A stretch of DNA of 64,000 nt from a bacterium (GCA_035945995.1 DASYZR010000044.1:1-64000); one strand, 5' to 3'. Counted from the stretch's first letter, positions 8,974 to 18,346 are shown. Notes: generated from the sequence alone by a model not told the origin. Made by a program: numbers and translations.

Positions 8974-9308
8974 CCCCCTCCGGCATCTTCGTGTATGGCA
9001 CGCTGCAGGACGACGCGCTGGTGCAGCGTCTGCTCGGACGGCCTCTGCCGTGGAAGCCCGCGGTGCTGGAAGGGTATTGCCGGACGCTGGACGCCTCGAT
9101 CGGGTACCCGGTCGTGCACCCGCTGGCCGGTGCCAGCGTGGACGGCCGGCTGCTCGACCCCGTCGATCAGGAGGCGCTCGCCGCGCTCGACGCCTACGAA
9201 GGCCGCGAGTACCGGCGGGTCATCGTACGGGTGCAGACCAGCGACGGACGGACGGTGGACGCCTACACGTACGTCCCCGCACCACGGGCGACGCCGGCGG
9301 CGCCGTAA
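8970..9308 (+). CDS. Gamma-glutamylcyclotransferase-like (AIG2/GGCT) protein
   Basis: A 112-residue single-domain protein of the GGCT/AIG2 fold. The glycine-loop motif FVYGTLQDD starts at about residue 7, followed by the conserved catalytic Glu in LDAYEGREYRR and the characteristic end VDAYTYVPAP. Family members release 5-oxoproline from gamma-glutamyl peptides or gamma-glutamylamines; the donor cannot be told from sequence. The start is the ATG at 8970 inside the stop region of the XRE gene (ATGA overlap). It is convergent with the aminotransferase gene, 3 bp away. Confidence 0.85.
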   Translation: MTPSGIFVYGTLQDDALVQRLLGRPLPWKPAVLEGYCRTLDASIGYPVVHPLAGASVDGRLLDPVDQEALAALDAYEGREYRRVIVRVQTSDGRTVDAYTYVPAPRATPAAP

Positions 9309-9311
9309 GGA

Positions 9312-10556
9312 TCAGACCCGGGCGCCCGACCGGTACCGCTCCAGCGCGACCCGGATCCGCGTCAGCGCTTCGGTAATCGCCTCGACCGACGCGGCGTAAC
9401 TCAGCCGCAGATACCCCTGGCCGTGCGCGCCGAAGGCCGTCCCGGCCAGCACGGCGACGCCGGCCTCGTTCAGCAGCGCCGCCGCCAGCGCCCCGGCGTC
9501 GGGATCGATCGCCCGCACGTTCGGGAACGCGTAGAACGCGCCCGCGGGCACGAGACACCGCACGCCCGGCAGCGCCCGCAGCCCCGCCACGATCACGTCC
9601 CGGCGCCGCCGGAATTCCGCCACCATCCGATCGACACAGTCCTGGGGCCCGCGCAGGGCCGCGATCGCGGCCATCTGCGTGAACGCGGCCGTGCAGGAGT
9701 TGGAGTTGACCATCAACTGCGCCAGGCGCGCCGCCACGGCGGGAGTCGCGATGCCGTAGCCGATGCGCCAACCGGTCATCGCGTACGTCTTGCTGAACCC
9801 GTCGAGGATGATGGTCTGCTCGGCCATCCCCGGCAGCGACGCGAAGCTCGCGAACCGCTCTCCATAGAGAATGCGGCGGTAGATCTCGTCCGAGAGCACG
9901 GTGATCGGGCGGCCGCGGACGATCGCGGCGACCGCCTCGAAATCGGCGCTGGAGAGCACCCCGGCCGTCGGGTTGTGCGGCGAGTTGAGGATAATGAGGC
10001 GCGTCCGCGGCGTCACGAGCGCGCGCAGGTCCTCGGGATCCGCGCGGAATTCGCGGTCCTCGCGGAGCACCCACGGCACCGGCCGCGCCTCCAGGAACCG
10101 CGCGACCGACTCGTAGATCGGAAATCCCGGATCCGGATAGATCACCTCGTCCCCGGGGTTCAGCAGGGCCAGCATCGCGAAAAACATGATCGGCTTGGCG
10201 CCCGGCGTGATGACGACCTGATCCGGATGGACGGGAATGCCCCGGGAGCGCGCGGCGTCGTCCGCGATGGCTTCGCGGGCTTCGAGGAGGCCCGCGGCGG
10301 GCGTGTAGTGCGTGTACCCGTCGCGCAGCGCCCGGATCGCCGCCTCCTTGATGTGCTCCGGCGTATCGAAATCCGGCTCGCCGATCTCGAGATGAATGAC
10401 CGACCGTCCCGCGGCCTCGAGCGCGCGGGCCCGCGCGAGCACTTCGAACGCCGTCTCGGTGCCGAGCCGCGCCATGCGGTCGGCGAATCGCGCCGCGGAC
10501 CCCGTCTCCTGCGGTGCCTGGGACGCGCGCTCCGGTGCGGCGCCGTCGGGACCCAT
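9312..10556 (-). CDS. PLP-dependent aminotransferase, class I/II
   Basis: A 414-residue fold-type I aminotransferase resembling aspartate aminotransferases of the AAT-I gamma type. Visible features: HLEIGEPDFDTPEHI near residue 55; the substrate-binding Asn195 in NSPHNPTAGV; Asp223 and Tyr226 in LSDEIY, which hold the pyridoxal ring; and the Schiff-base Lys256 in LDGFSKTYAMTGWRIGYG. The first 25-30 residues are poorly conserved, and Met28 could be the true start. The gene begins immediately after the stop of ahcY (TAGATG, no gap), so the two are one operon. Coupling to SAH hydrolysis suggests methionine/aspartate-family amino-acid metabolism, but the substrate is not determined. Confidence 0.9.
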   Translation of the reverse strand: MGPDGAAPERASQAPQETGSAARFADRMARLGTETAFEVLARARALEAAGRSVIHLEIGEPDFDTPEHIKEAAIRALRDGYTHYTPAAGLLEAREAIADDAARSRGIPVHPDQVVITPGAKPIMFFAMLALLNPGDEVIYPDPGFPIYESVARFLEARPVPWVLREDREFRADPEDLRALVTPRTRLIILNSPHNPTAGVLSSADFEAVAAIVRGRPITVLSDEIYRRILYGERFASFASLPGMAEQTIILDGFSKTYAMTGWRIGYGIATPAVAARLAQLMVNSNSCTAAFTQMAAIAALRGPQDCVDRMVAEFRRRRDVIVAGLRALPGVRCLVPAGAFYAFPNVRAIDPDAGALAAALLNEAGVAVLAGTAFGAHGQGYLRLSYAASVEAITEALTRIRVALERYRSGARV

Positions 10557-11813
10557 CTACGTGCCCTCCTGCCAGCCGGCCAGATACCGCGCCTGTTCGG
10601 CCGTCAGCGTGTCGATCGCCACCCCCGAGGCGGCGAGTTTGAGCGTCGCGACCTGCCGGTCGATCTCGTCCGGCACGCCGTAGACGGCCGGGGCGAGCGT
10701 CCCCCCCCGCCGGGCCAAATATTCCGTCACCAGCGCCTGGTTGGCGAAACTCATGTCCATCACGGCCGCAGGATGGCCTTCCGCCGCGGCCAGGTTGAGG
10801 AGGCGGCCCTCGGCCAGCACGTAGATCCGGCGGCCGTCCGCGAGCCGGAATTCTTCCACGTTCGGGCGGACCGGCCGCCGGGAGTCCGCGAGATCCGCGA
10901 GCGCGGCGAGGTCGAGCTCGACGTCGAAATGCCCCGAGTTCGCGACGATGGCGCGGTCCTTCATCGCCTCGAAGTGCTCGCGGCGGACGATCGAGGTATT
11001 GCCGGTCACCGTGATGACAACGTCGGCGATCTGCACCGCCTGGAGCATCGGCAGCACCCGGTGTCCGTCCATGTGCGCCTCGAGGGCGCGCACCGGGTCG
11101 ACTTCGGTCACCACGACCTGCGCGCCCATGCCCCGCGCCCGGAGCGCGAGGCCGCGGCCGCAGTTGCCGTACCCGGCGACCGCGATCGTCCGGCCGGCGA
11201 GGAGCAGGTTCGTCGCCCGCAGCAGCCCGTCGAGGGTCGACTGACCGGTGCCGTACCGGTTGTCGAAGAGATGCTTCGTCAGCGCGTCGTTCACCGCGAC
11301 GATCGGGTACTTGAGGACGCCGGCCGTCGCCATGCTGCGCAGCCGGATGACACCGGTCGTCGTCTCTTCACTGCCGCCTCGAACGTCACCGAGCAGCTCG
11401 GAGCGCGCGTTGTGGATCGTAGACACGAGATCCGCCCCGTCGTCCATGGTCAGGTGCGGCCGCGTATCCAGCGCCTGGTTGATGTGCCGGTAGTAGGTAT
11501 CGCGGTCCTCTCCGCGCCGCGCGAACACGGGGAGATGCCACTCGGCCACGAGCGCCGCGGCGACGTCGTCCTGGGTCGAAAGCGGGTTGCTGGCGCACAG
11601 CGCCACCTGCGCCCCGCCGTCGTGCAGCGTGCGCATCAGGTTCGCCGTCTCGGTGGTGACGTGCAGGCAGGCCGCGATCCGCACGCCGGCCAGCGGACGC
11701 TCGCGCGCAAACCGGTCCCGGATGGCGCGGAGGACCGGCATCTCCCCGTCGGCCCACGCGATGCGGTCCCAGCCCGCGCGGGCCAGGCCGGGATCATTGA
11801 TATCGACGTTCAC
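10557..11813 (-). CDS. ahcY: Adenosylhomocysteinase
   Basis: AhcY hydrolyses S-adenosylhomocysteine to adenosine and homocysteine and so relieves product inhibition of methyltransferases. The 418-residue protein has the substrate-domain motif [15 protein letters not shown], the active-site stretch [20 protein letters not shown] and the NAD-binding loop [20 protein letters not shown]. Length fits the shorter bacterial/archaeal forms. The start is GTG at 11813, with GGAGG 6 nt upstream. A perfect GGCGCC/GGCGCC hairpin sits directly upstream of that SD site. The order MFS transporter, ahcY, aminotransferase on one strand suggests a common transcript. Confidence 0.96.
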   Translation of the reverse strand: MNVDINDPGLARAGWDRIAWADGEMPVLRAIRDRFARERPLAGVRIAACLHVTTETANLMRTLHDGGAQVALCASNPLSTQDDVAAALVAEWHLPVFARRGEDRDTYYRHINQALDTRPHLTMDDGADLVSTIHNARSELLGDVRGGSEETTTGVIRLRSMATAGVLKYPIVAVNDALTKHLFDNRYGTGQSTLDGLLRATNLLLAGRTIAVAGYGNCGRGLALRARGMGAQVVVTEVDPVRALEAHMDGHRVLPMLQAVQIADVVITVTGNTSIVRREHFEAMKDRAIVANSGHFDVELDLAALADLADSRRPVRPNVEEFRLADGRRIYVLAEGRLLNLAAAEGHPAAVMDMSFANQALVTEYLARRGGTLAPAVYGVPDEIDRQVATLKLAASGVAIDTLTAEQARYLAGWQEGT

Positions 11814-11824
11814 CGGTCACCTCC

Positions 11825-11842
11825 GGCGCCTGGAACGGCGCC
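11825..11842 (-). promoter_or_regulatory. Hairpin abutting the ahcY ribosome-binding site
   Basis: GGCGCC-6 nt-GGCGCC forms a 6-bp GC hairpin ending exactly where the ahcY SD core (GGAGG, 11820-11824) begins. It could modulate ribosome access. It is too small to match a known SAH riboswitch. Confidence 0.3.
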
Positions 11843-11889
11843 TGCCACGACTTCGACAACGGGACCTCGATACCCCGGTCGCCCCGGCG

Positions 11890-13152
11890 TCAGCGCCGTC
11901 CGCCCGCGAGCCGCGCGGCTTCCGGCCGCGCGCGCAACCGCATCATTGCGAGGCTGCCGAGGGCGGGCCCGACGCTCAGCACGGCGAAGGCGAGCCGCCA
12001 TCCGCCGGCGCGGAGCACGAACGGGAGCACCTGGATGCTGACCGCGGTCAAGAGGAATCCGAGCGACGTCTGCAGCGCCAGCGCGCTGCCGACCCGGCGG
12101 GGATCGGCGAGTTCGCTGATCGCGGCGGAGAACTGGGCCGAATCGGCGATCACCGTGATCCCCCACGCCACCGCCACAGCCACGACCACGGCCGGCGCCC
12201 GACCGAACAGCAACCCGGCGGCGAGCCCGGCGGCGCCGCTCAGCGCCATCGCGCCGGCGGTCGTGACGGTACGGCCGACGCGGTCCGCCACCAACCCGCC
12301 GGCGATGCAGCCGCCGGCGCCGAAGCCGATCACGGCGAACGCCGCGAGGCTCGCCGCGCGGCGGACGTCCCCCGGCGCACCCGCATATCCCGAGGCCTGA
12401 AAGCTGGCCAGCAGGAACACCGGGATCCACGTCCACATCGCGTACAACTCCCACATGTGGCCGAAGTAGCCCAGGTTGGCCAGCCGCAGCGCCGGATCGC
12501 GCAGCGCCCGAAACGCCCACTGCAGATCGAGCGCGGCGGCGGGCGCGTCGAACGGTCCCAGCCGCACGAAGAACGCGACGATGACGGCGGAGAGGACCGC
12601 GCCCCCGCTCGTCGCCGCGATGACCGCCTGCCAGTGCAGGACCGCCGTTCCTCCGGCGGCGATCAGGTGCGGCAGCGCCGATCCCAGCGTCAAGGCCCCA
12701 ACGAGGGTCCCGATTGCGAGGCCGCGGCCCTCGCGAAACCAACCCGTCATGAGCTTCATCCCCGTCGGGTACACGCCGGCGAGGAGCGCCCCCAGGGCCA
12801 CGCGCAGACACACGGCCGGGACGAGCCGGCCCGCGGCTGCGGGCAGCAGTCCGTTCACGACCGCCGCGCCGGTTGCGGCCGCGACGAAGACGGTCCGCGC
12901 CGACAGCACATCGCCGAGCCCGCTCACCGCCAGTCCGAGCGCGCCGGCCACGAATCCGACCTGAACGCCGACGGTGAGCAGCGCGAGTTGCGACGGCGAG
13001 AGGGCCCAGTCCCTCGCGAGCGACGGCGCGACGGCCGCCGCGCTGAACCACGTGCTCATCGCGCCGATCTGCGCCGCCGCGATCAGGCCGAGCGCGGCCC
13101 AGCGGCCGGTCGCCACTCCTGGTGCAGACGGTGGTGCCTGGATCGGCGGCAT
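11890..13152 (-). CDS. Major facilitator superfamily transporter
   Basis: A 420-residue polytopic membrane protein with the MFS layout of two six-helix halves. The N-half opens with LGLIAAAQIGAMSTWFSAAA, contains VGFVAGALGLAVSGLGDVLS (helix 2-3 region), and the loop before helix 10 reads GLVADRVGRTVTTAGAM, matching the MFS D-R-x-G-R signature. The substrate is not evident. The ATG at 13152 has GGGAGG just upstream. The gene diverges from the S9 peptidase gene (51 bp) and is followed after 76 bp by ahcY. A purine nucleoside or amino-acid efflux or uptake role linked to the ahcY branch is possible but is inference only. Confidence 0.85.
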   Translation of the reverse strand: MPPIQAPPSAPGVATGRWAALGLIAAAQIGAMSTWFSAAAVAPSLARDWALSPSQLALLTVGVQVGFVAGALGLAVSGLGDVLSARTVFVAAATGAAVVNGLLPAAAGRLVPAVCLRVALGALLAGVYPTGMKLMTGWFREGRGLAIGTLVGALTLGSALPHLIAAGGTAVLHWQAVIAATSGGAVLSAVIVAFFVRLGPFDAPAAALDLQWAFRALRDPALRLANLGYFGHMWELYAMWTWIPVFLLASFQASGYAGAPGDVRRAASLAAFAVIGFGAGGCIAGGLVADRVGRTVTTAGAMALSGAAGLAAGLLFGRAPAVVVAVAVAWGITVIADSAQFSAAISELADPRRVGSALALQTSLGFLLTAVSIQVLPFVLRAGGWRLAFAVLSVGPALGSLAMMRLRARPEAARLAGGRR

Positions 13153-13203
13153 GCCTCCCTACGGTACCAGGAAAATTGCGCCGCCGGGCAAGAAGTCGGC
13201 CCT

Positions 13204-15075
13204 GTGATCCCGACTCCCGCCGTCCGGCTGCCCGGCGGACCGCCGACGGTCCCGCCGCCCCGGTCCGGGCCCCTCGATCTTGAGACGTTGTTTTTCGCAC
13301 GCCGGATCAGCGCGGTCGAGTGGTCCGCCGACGGCCGGCATCTCTTCTTCGAAACCAACGTCACCGGACGATTCAACATCTGGCAGGTGCCGCGGGACGG
13401 CGGGTGGCCGGTCCAGTTGACCGTGTCCGACGAGCGCACGGCGCTCGGCCGTCCGTCCCCGGACGGCCGGTGGCTCCTCTTCTCGCAAGATCGGGCCGGC
13501 AACGAGAAGCCGAACCTGATCCTCCAGCCGCTCCCGCGGGGCCGGCCGCGGGCCTTGACTACGACGGCGGGCGTCGGCTACCGCAGCGTGCGGTGGTCGC
13601 CCGATGGACGGTCGCTGACCTTCGCCGCCGAGCGGGCGGGCCCGGGCCAATACGACGTATTTCGGCTCGATATCGCCGCCGCGACCGTCGAACGCCTCGC
13701 CGGCCACGAGCGCGGCCAGTGTACGACCGTGCGGTGGAGTCCGGACGGACGCCGGCTCGCCCTCACCCGCACCTGGGATTACGCCCACGGCGGCGTGGGC
13801 GTCCTCGACCTCGCCGCCGGCGAAGAGCGGACGCTGCTCGCCATCGACCCCGCGGCCGATCACCAGGCGCTCGGGTGGACCCACGACGGCCACGCGCTCC
13901 TCGTGTCGTCCAACGCTACGCCGCCGGGCACCTACGGCGTGGCCCGCCTCGACGTCGACACCGCGGTCCTCACGTGGCTCGATCAGGGCGACTGGGACGT
14001 CGAGCTGCTCGACACCTCACCGGTGGACGATCGGTATGTCTGCGCGCGGAACGAGGGGGGGACCCACATAGCCGTCCTCCGAGCGCCGGACGGCGAGGCC
14101 CGGACGATCCCTCTGCCGGCCGGCGTCGTGGCGGAGGCGATTTTCTCACCCGACGGGCGCTCGATCGCCCTGCTCCACAGCACGGCCGCCTCCCCGTTCG
14201 AACTGTGGGTCTACGGCTGCGCCGACGGGACGCTCGTGCGGCTCAGCCGGTCACTGGTGGGCGGCCTCGACGACGAGGACTTCGTCCGCCCGAGTCTCGT
14301 GACGTACCCGTCGTTCGACGGGACGCCGATTGCGGCGTTTGTGAACCTGCCGCCCGGTGCGCGGCCCGATCGATCGGCGCCGGGAATCGTGTACCCGCAC
14401 GGCGGGCCGGCCGCTCAACACATGAACGGCTGGACGCCGCTCGTGCAGTACCTCGTGTCGCACGGCTTCGCGGTCATCGCGCCGAACTACCGTGGATCCA
14501 CCGGCTTCGGCCGCGCCTTCGAAGAAGCCAACATGCTGGATATGGGCGGCGGGGACCTGCGCGACGTTACCGCCGCCGCGGACGTGCTGGCGGCCTCCGG
14601 CTACGTGGACCCGCGGCGCATCGCCGTCATGGGCGGCTCCTACGGCGGCTACCTCACCTTGATGGCGCTCGCCAAGTATCCCGAGCGCTGGGCCGCCGGC
14701 GTCGCGATCGTGCCGTTTGCGAACTGGTTCACCGAATACGAGCACGAGGATCAGACGCTGCGGGATTCCGATCGGGCGAGGATGGGCGATCCGGTCGAGC
14801 AGGCGGACCTGTGGCGGGACCGCTCGCCGATCTTCTTTGCCGACCGCATCCAGGTACCGCTCCTGGTGCTGGCGGGCGCGAACGACGTGCGCTGCCCGGC
14901 GGAGGAAGCGGAGCAGATCGTGCGCGCGGTACGGGCGGCCGGCGGCGACGCCGATCTTCGGATCTATGCCGACGAGGGCCACGGCTTCCGGCGCCGGGAG
15001 AACGAACTCGACGCCCACCGCCGGACGGCGGAGTTCCTCCGCCGGCACCTCCAGCCGGGTAAGGAGACGGCATGA
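13204..15075 (+). CDS. S9-family prolyl oligopeptidase/acylaminoacyl-peptidase
   Basis: The 623-residue serine peptidase has an N-terminal beta-propeller with repeated WSPDGR blades (SAVEWSADGRHLFF, RSVRWSPDGRSLTF, TTVRWSPDGRRLAL, AIFSPDGRSIAL). A C-terminal alpha/beta hydrolase domain follows from about residue 370. The catalytic triad is visible: Ser479 in GGSYGGY, Asp561 in GANDVRCP and His593 in DEGHGF. No signal peptide is seen, so it is probably a cytoplasmic oligopeptidase removing blocked or oxidised residues from peptides. The start is a GTG at 13204; the frame is open further upstream, but that region is antisense to the MFS gene. Family assignment is firm; natural substrates are unknown. 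Confidence 0.92.
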   Translation: MIPTPAVRLPGGPPTVPPPRSGPLDLETLFFARRISAVEWSADGRHLFFETNVTGRFNIWQVPRDGGWPVQLTVSDERTALGRPSPDGRWLLFSQDRAGNEKPNLILQPLPRGRPRALTTTAGVGYRSVRWSPDGRSLTFAAERAGPGQYDVFRLDIAAATVERLAGHERGQCTTVRWSPDGRRLALTRTWDYAHGGVGVLDLAAGEERTLLAIDPAADHQALGWTHDGHALLVSSNATPPGTYGVARLDVDTAVLTWLDQGDWDVELLDTSPVDDRYVCARNEGGTHIAVLRAPDGEARTIPLPAGVVAEAIFSPDGRSIALLHSTAASPFELWVYGCADGTLVRLSRSLVGGLDDEDFVRPSLVTYPSFDGTPIAAFVNLPPGARPDRSAPGIVYPHGGPAAQHMNGWTPLVQYLVSHGFAVIAPNYRGSTGFGRAFEEANMLDMGGGDLRDVTAAADVLAASGYVDPRRIAVMGGSYGGYLTLMALAKYPERWAAGVAIVPFANWFTEYEHEDQTLRDSDRARMGDPVEQADLWRDRSPIFFADRIQVPLLVLAGANDVRCPAEEAEQIVRAVRAAGGDADLRIYADEGHGFRRRENELDAHRRTAEFLRRHLQPGKETA

Positions 15076-15095
15076 CGGCGCGGCGCCTCGGGTCG

Positions 15096-16172
15096 CTACG
15101 CTGGCGTGGCGATCGGGGACGGTAGATCCTCGTCCGCAATGCCCGCGGCGCGTGCACACTCGGCGATCGCGCGCCACGTGTCCTCGGGCACCTCGATCCC
15201 GGCCGCCGACCGCTCGCGCCGAGCTTCCGCCTCCGGCTGGCCCGGCGTGCGCACCCGGTCGATCCCGGGCGCCGGCGGGACTGCGCGGATGCGGTCCACG
15301 ATCCGGCGCGCCTGCGTCTTCGCGTCCTCCGCCGGCCGCATCGCCGCGGGATCGATCGCGAGAAACAGAGCACCGGAGTTGTTGTGCACCGGCTCGCCCC
15401 CGGGCGCGTCCCGCGTCGCGTCCGCCCCCGTGAGCGCCTGACCGAGCAACTCCGCGGCGACCGAGAGGCCGAACCCTTTGTGGGCCGCGGCCGGCAGCAG
15501 CGCGCCGCCGGCGTAGTAGTCCTCGACATCGATCGACGGCCGTCCGTCGCGATCCACGATGGACCCCGGCGGCAGCGGCTTGTGGGCCGCCCGGGCCACC
15601 ATGAGCTTGCCTGCGGCCACGGCGGTCGTCGCAAAATCGACCACGACCGGATGATCGCCCTCGACGGGGAACCCGACGGCGATCGGGTTCGTGCCCAGCG
15701 TCGGGCGGATGCCGCCGTGGGGCACGGCGGCGCGCTGGCCCAAACCGCCGACCCATACCAGCGCGACATATCCCTGTTCGGAGGCACGTTCCATGTACTC
15801 GCCCATCCGGCCGAGGTGATTGCACCGGACCGCGCCGACGGCCCCCACGCCGAACTCCCGCGCCCGGCGCACCGCTTCGTCCGTGGCCAGCCGGCCGGCG
15901 AGCTGCCCAAACCCCCACTCCCCGCTGACAGTACCGGTCGCCCGCCGGCCGCCGATGACGCGCGGCCTGGCCGCGGGCCGGACCAAGCCGTCGCGAATCC
16001 GCTGCGCGTACTGCGGAATCCGTAAGGCACCGTGCGAGTCGTGGCCGGTCAGATTGGCATCGATCAGCGACGCCGCGACGAGCTGCGCGATATCGTCCGG
16101 CGCACCCAGCGCGGCGAAGATCCTCGCCCCAAGGGCGGTGAGGGCGTCTGATTGGAAGCGGCGGCCGGCCAA
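15096..16172 (-). CDS. Ldh-family (malate/L-lactate/ureidoglycolate type) dehydrogenase
   Basis: A 358-residue NAD(P)-dependent oxidoreductase of the Ldh2/ComC/DpkA superfamily, which is distinct from Rossmann lactate dehydrogenases. Motifs: SLIDANLTGHDSHGALRIPQ near the N-terminus (the conserved DSHG), VGAVRCNHLGRMGEYMERA, GGIRPTLGTNPIAVGFP, and HKGFGLSVAAELLGQALTG near the C-terminus. Relatives reduce 2-oxoacids or cyclic imines such as delta1-piperideine-2-carboxylate. The start was set at TTG 16172, preceded by GGAAGGAG 10 nt upstream, so that the protein begins in register with the family. A 5' extension to 16247 is open but looks non-homologous. It is convergent with the peptidase gene. 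Confidence 0.88.
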   Translation of the reverse strand: MAGRRFQSDALTALGARIFAALGAPDDIAQLVAASLIDANLTGHDSHGALRIPQYAQRIRDGLVRPAARPRVIGGRRATGTVSGEWGFGQLAGRLATDEAVRRAREFGVGAVGAVRCNHLGRMGEYMERASEQGYVALVWVGGLGQRAAVPHGGIRPTLGTNPIAVGFPVEGDHPVVVDFATTAVAAGKLMVARAAHKPLPPGSIVDRDGRPSIDVEDYYAGGALLPAAAHKGFGLSVAAELLGQALTGADATRDAPGGEPVHNNSGALFLAIDPAAMRPAEDAKTQARRIVDRIRAVPPAPGIDRVRTPGQPEAEARRERSAAGIEVPEDTWRAIAECARAAGIADEDLPSPIATPA

Positions 16173-16384
16173 GGGGTGATCACTCCTTCCGTGTCGTCGA
16201 GCGCCCGCGCACGAAGCGGCGTGTGACCGCAGACGGGACCTCGCCATCTTCGGCTCGCGGTGGTGCGAGGTCCTGCGGCGCGTAAAACGCTCGTAACATT
16301 TGTGATCCGCGGGAAGGAAGCAGGGCGCGTGTTCCCAAAAGTGAGATCACACTCCGGCGACGCGCGCACACAGGAGGAACGGAC

Positions 16385-16966
16385 ATGACATTACATCGGC
16401 TCGGCCCCAGCGCGGCCGTTCTCGCGGTCGCGCTGGCCGCCGGCGCCGCGCTCGCGGCCGGCGCCCCGACGACGACCGTGCAGGGGACGCTCGCCTCGAT
16501 CACCGCCACTGCGGCCGACGTGACGACCACGACGGGCACGACCGCCGTCGCGATCACCGACGAGACGCGTGTCACGCGGCGGGTTCCGGCGACGTTGGCC
16601 GACGTCAAGACCGGCAGCTTCCTCGGCGTGGCGGCGAACAGGACGGCCGACGGCAGGCTGACCGCGGTGTCGATCAACATCCTGGACGCGTTCCGCGCCG
16701 TGGCACGCAGCGGCCAGTTTCCGATGGCGTCCGGTGACGTCATGACGAACGCCGACGTGACGAGCGTGGTGACCTCCGCGTCCGGCCGCACCATCACCAT
16801 GACCTACCAGGGCAAGACGGCGAGGATCATCGTCCCGCCCAATACGCCGATCCACCGCGTCGAGCCGGCCACGATCGCCGATCTCAAAGCCGGCCAGCAG
16901 GTGACCGTGCGCGGGACCGCCGGTCCGGACGGCCGCGTGGCGGCGTCGTCGATTTCGATCGAGTAG
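16385..16966 (+). CDS. Secreted protein with two DUF5666-like beta repeats
   Basis: A 193-residue exported protein. A signal peptide covers residues 1-27 (MTLHRLGPSA, then an Ala/Leu/Val core ending GAALAAGAP). The mature part has two similar units built from short strands: TVQGTLASITATAADVTTTT...ETRVTRRVPATLADVKTG followed by SINIL, then RTITMTYQGKTARIIVPPNT...PATIADLKAGQQVTV followed by SSISIE. The PATLADVKTG/PATIADLKAG echo is the mark of DUF5666-type OB-like repeats, whose function is unknown. AGGAGG lies 9 nt before the ATG. The 212 bp upstream to the Ldh gene holds no other gene that I can see and must contain both divergent promoters. A cell-surface or copper/metal-related role is speculation. 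Confidence 0.75.
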   Translation: MTLHRLGPSAAVLAVALAAGAALAAGAPTTTVQGTLASITATAADVTTTTGTTAVAITDETRVTRRVPATLADVKTGSFLGVAANRTADGRLTAVSINILDAFRAVARSGQFPMASGDVMTNADVTSVVTSASGRTITMTYQGKTARIIVPPNTPIHRVEPATIADLKAGQQVTVRGTAGPDGRVAASSISIE

Positions 16967-16993
16967 ATTCACGGAAAGCTACGGGTTCTCGAA

Positions 16994-17155
16994 GTGCGGA
17001 TTGCCCACCTCGAAGGAGTCTACGAGCAGGTGGACAAGCGCCTCGGCGCGATTGAGGTCCGTCTGGGCGACCTCGACCGCAAAATCGATGCGAAGATCGA
17101 CGGCGTCAATGCTCGCGATCTTGGCCGGCCGGCGGTAACCGTGCGGGAGTACTGA
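16994..17155 (+). CDS. Small coiled-coil protein, 53 aa (possibly a truncated remnant)
   Basis: From a GTG, the frame encodes VRIAHLEGVYEQVDKRLGAI, then EVRLGDLDRKIDAKIDGVNA and a short tail ending VTVREY. The heptad-like spacing of Leu/Ile/Val predicts a coiled coil. Many bacteria have small proteins starting with this LEGxYEQ-x-KRL pattern that continue into a C-terminal membrane helix. That helix is missing here, so the gene may be a 3'-truncated remnant. It lies 27 bp after the DUF5666-like gene, in the same frame and without a strong SD. It may not be expressed. Confidence 0.4.
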   Translation: MRIAHLEGVYEQVDKRLGAIEVRLGDLDRKIDAKIDGVNARDLGRPAVTVREY

Positions 17156-17172
17156 GCGGTCTGGGCCGGGCG

Positions 17173-17194
17173 CCTGCCTGCCGGGACAGGCAGG
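17173..17194. terminator. Perfect 8-bp hairpin at the convergent end of rpoD
   Basis: CCTGCCTG and CAGGCAGG flank a 6-nt loop. The arm abuts the rpoD stop codon on one side and lies 17 bp past the small coiled-coil frame on the other. There is no T-run. It is placed as a bidirectional terminator between convergent genes. Confidence 0.45.
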
Positions 17195-18346
17195 TCACTC
17201 GATGAAGTCTTTGAGCCGCTTGCTCCGGCTCGGATGCCGCAGTTTCCGGAGCGCCTTCGCCTCGATCTGCCGGATTCGCTCCCGGGTGACGCCGAACTCG
17301 CGGCCCACTTCCTCGAGCGTCCGCGGGCGCCCGTCGTCGAGGCCGAAGCGCAGCTTGAGCACCTTCCGCTCGCGGGGCGTCAGCGTGTCCAGCACGCCCT
17401 CCAGCTGCTCCTTGAGCATCGTGAACGACGCCGCCTCGGCCGGGGCCAGCGCATCTTGATCCTCGATGAAGTCGCCGAGATGACTGTCCTCCTCCTCGCC
17501 GATCGGCGTCTCGAGCGAGATCGGCTCCTGCGCGATCTTGATGATCTCCCGGACGCGCTCGGTCGGCATTTTCATGACCTGACCGATCTCTTCCGGGGTC
17601 GGCTCGCGGCCGAGCTCCTGCAAGAGCTGCCGGGAGATCCGGATCAGCTTGTTGATGGTCTCGACCATGTGGACCGGGATGCGGATCGTGCGCGCCTGGT
17701 CCGCGAGCGCCCGCGTGATCGCCTGCCGGATCCACCACGTCGCGTACGTGCTGAACTTGTAGCCCTTGCGCCAGTCGAATTTCTCCACGGCGCGGATCAG
17801 GCCGAGGTTGCCCTCCTGGATGAGATCCAGGAACAGCATCCCGCGGCCGACGTACTTCTTCGCGATGCTGACGACGAGGCGCAGGTTCGCCTCGATCAGG
17901 CGCCGCTTGGCGTCCTCGTCGCCGCGCTCCATCCGCTTGGCCAGCTTGACCTCGTCGGCGGAGGACAGCAGCGCCACCTTGCCGATTTCCTTGAGGTACA
18001 TCCGGACGGGGTCGTCGATGCTGACCCCTTCGAGCGGCTCGAGCTCGACCGGTTCCGCCTCTTCCTCTTCCTCTTTCTTTTCCGCCTCCTTGGGGTCGTC
18101 GACGACCTTGATGTCGAGATCGCCGAGCATCCCGTAGATGCGGTCGTACTCGTCGAGCGTGTGCTCGACCTGCGGCACGGCTTCCTGGATCTCTTCGTAG
18201 GTGACGTACCCTCGGCGCCGTCCCTGCTCGACGAGTTGGCGCAGTTCGGCCGGAAGCGTGGCGAGGGCCCGTTCGGCCTCCAGCCGGCGCTTCGTCGACG
18301 CGGCTTCCGATTCGGCGGTCACATGTGCGCGACGCGGTTTAGACAC
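17195..18346 (-). CDS. rpoD: Primary sigma factor RpoD (sigma-70/SigA)
   Basis: A 383-residue group 1 sigma factor that directs RNA polymerase to housekeeping promoters. Region 1.1 is short and acidic (a [15 protein letters not shown] linker near residue 95). Region 1.2 has [15 protein letters not shown]; region 2 has [40 protein letters not shown] and the -10 recognition helix [20 protein letters not shown]. Region 4.2 ends [20 protein letters not shown]. Length is typical of Gram-positive SigA. GTG start; the first 8 bp overlap the end of dnaG (GTGTCTAA), so dnaG and rpoD are translationally coupled. TATAAT-type -10 boxes elsewhere in the window are consistent with its action. Confidence 0.97.
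   Translation of the reverse strand: MSKPRRAHVTAESEAASTKRRLEAERALATLPAELRQLVEQGRRRGYVTYEEIQEAVPQVEHTLDEYDRIYGMLGDLDIKVVDDPKEAEKKEEEEEAEPVELEPLEGVSIDDPVRMYLKEIGKVALLSSADEVKLAKRMERGDEDAKRRLIEANLRLVVSIAKKYVGRGMLFLDLIQEGNLGLIRAVEKFDWRKGYKFSTYATWWIRQAITRALADQARTIRIPVHMVETINKLIRISRQLLQELGREPTPEEIGQVMKMPTERVREIIKIAQEPISLETPIGEEEDSHLGDFIEDQDALAPAEAASFTMLKEQLEGVLDTLTPRERKVLKLRFGLDDGRPRTLEEVGREFGVTRERIRQIEAKALRKLRHPSRSKRLKDFIE

Noticed and set aside
7876-9308. Toxin-antitoxin or phage-defence module (HTH protein, XRE regulator, GGCT-like gene)
   Set aside because: The XRE protein is too long for an antitoxin and the GGCT-like enzyme has no known toxin role; the genes have separate transcription signals.
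11814-11889. SAH or SAM riboswitch before ahcY
   Set aside because: The 76-bp gap lacks the conserved core of known SAH/SAM riboswitches and holds only a 6-bp hairpin.
9423-12041. Long plus-strand open frame (872 codons) opposite the aminotransferase and ahcY genes
   Set aside because: Antisense shadow spanning two well-identified genes; no domain-like sequence.
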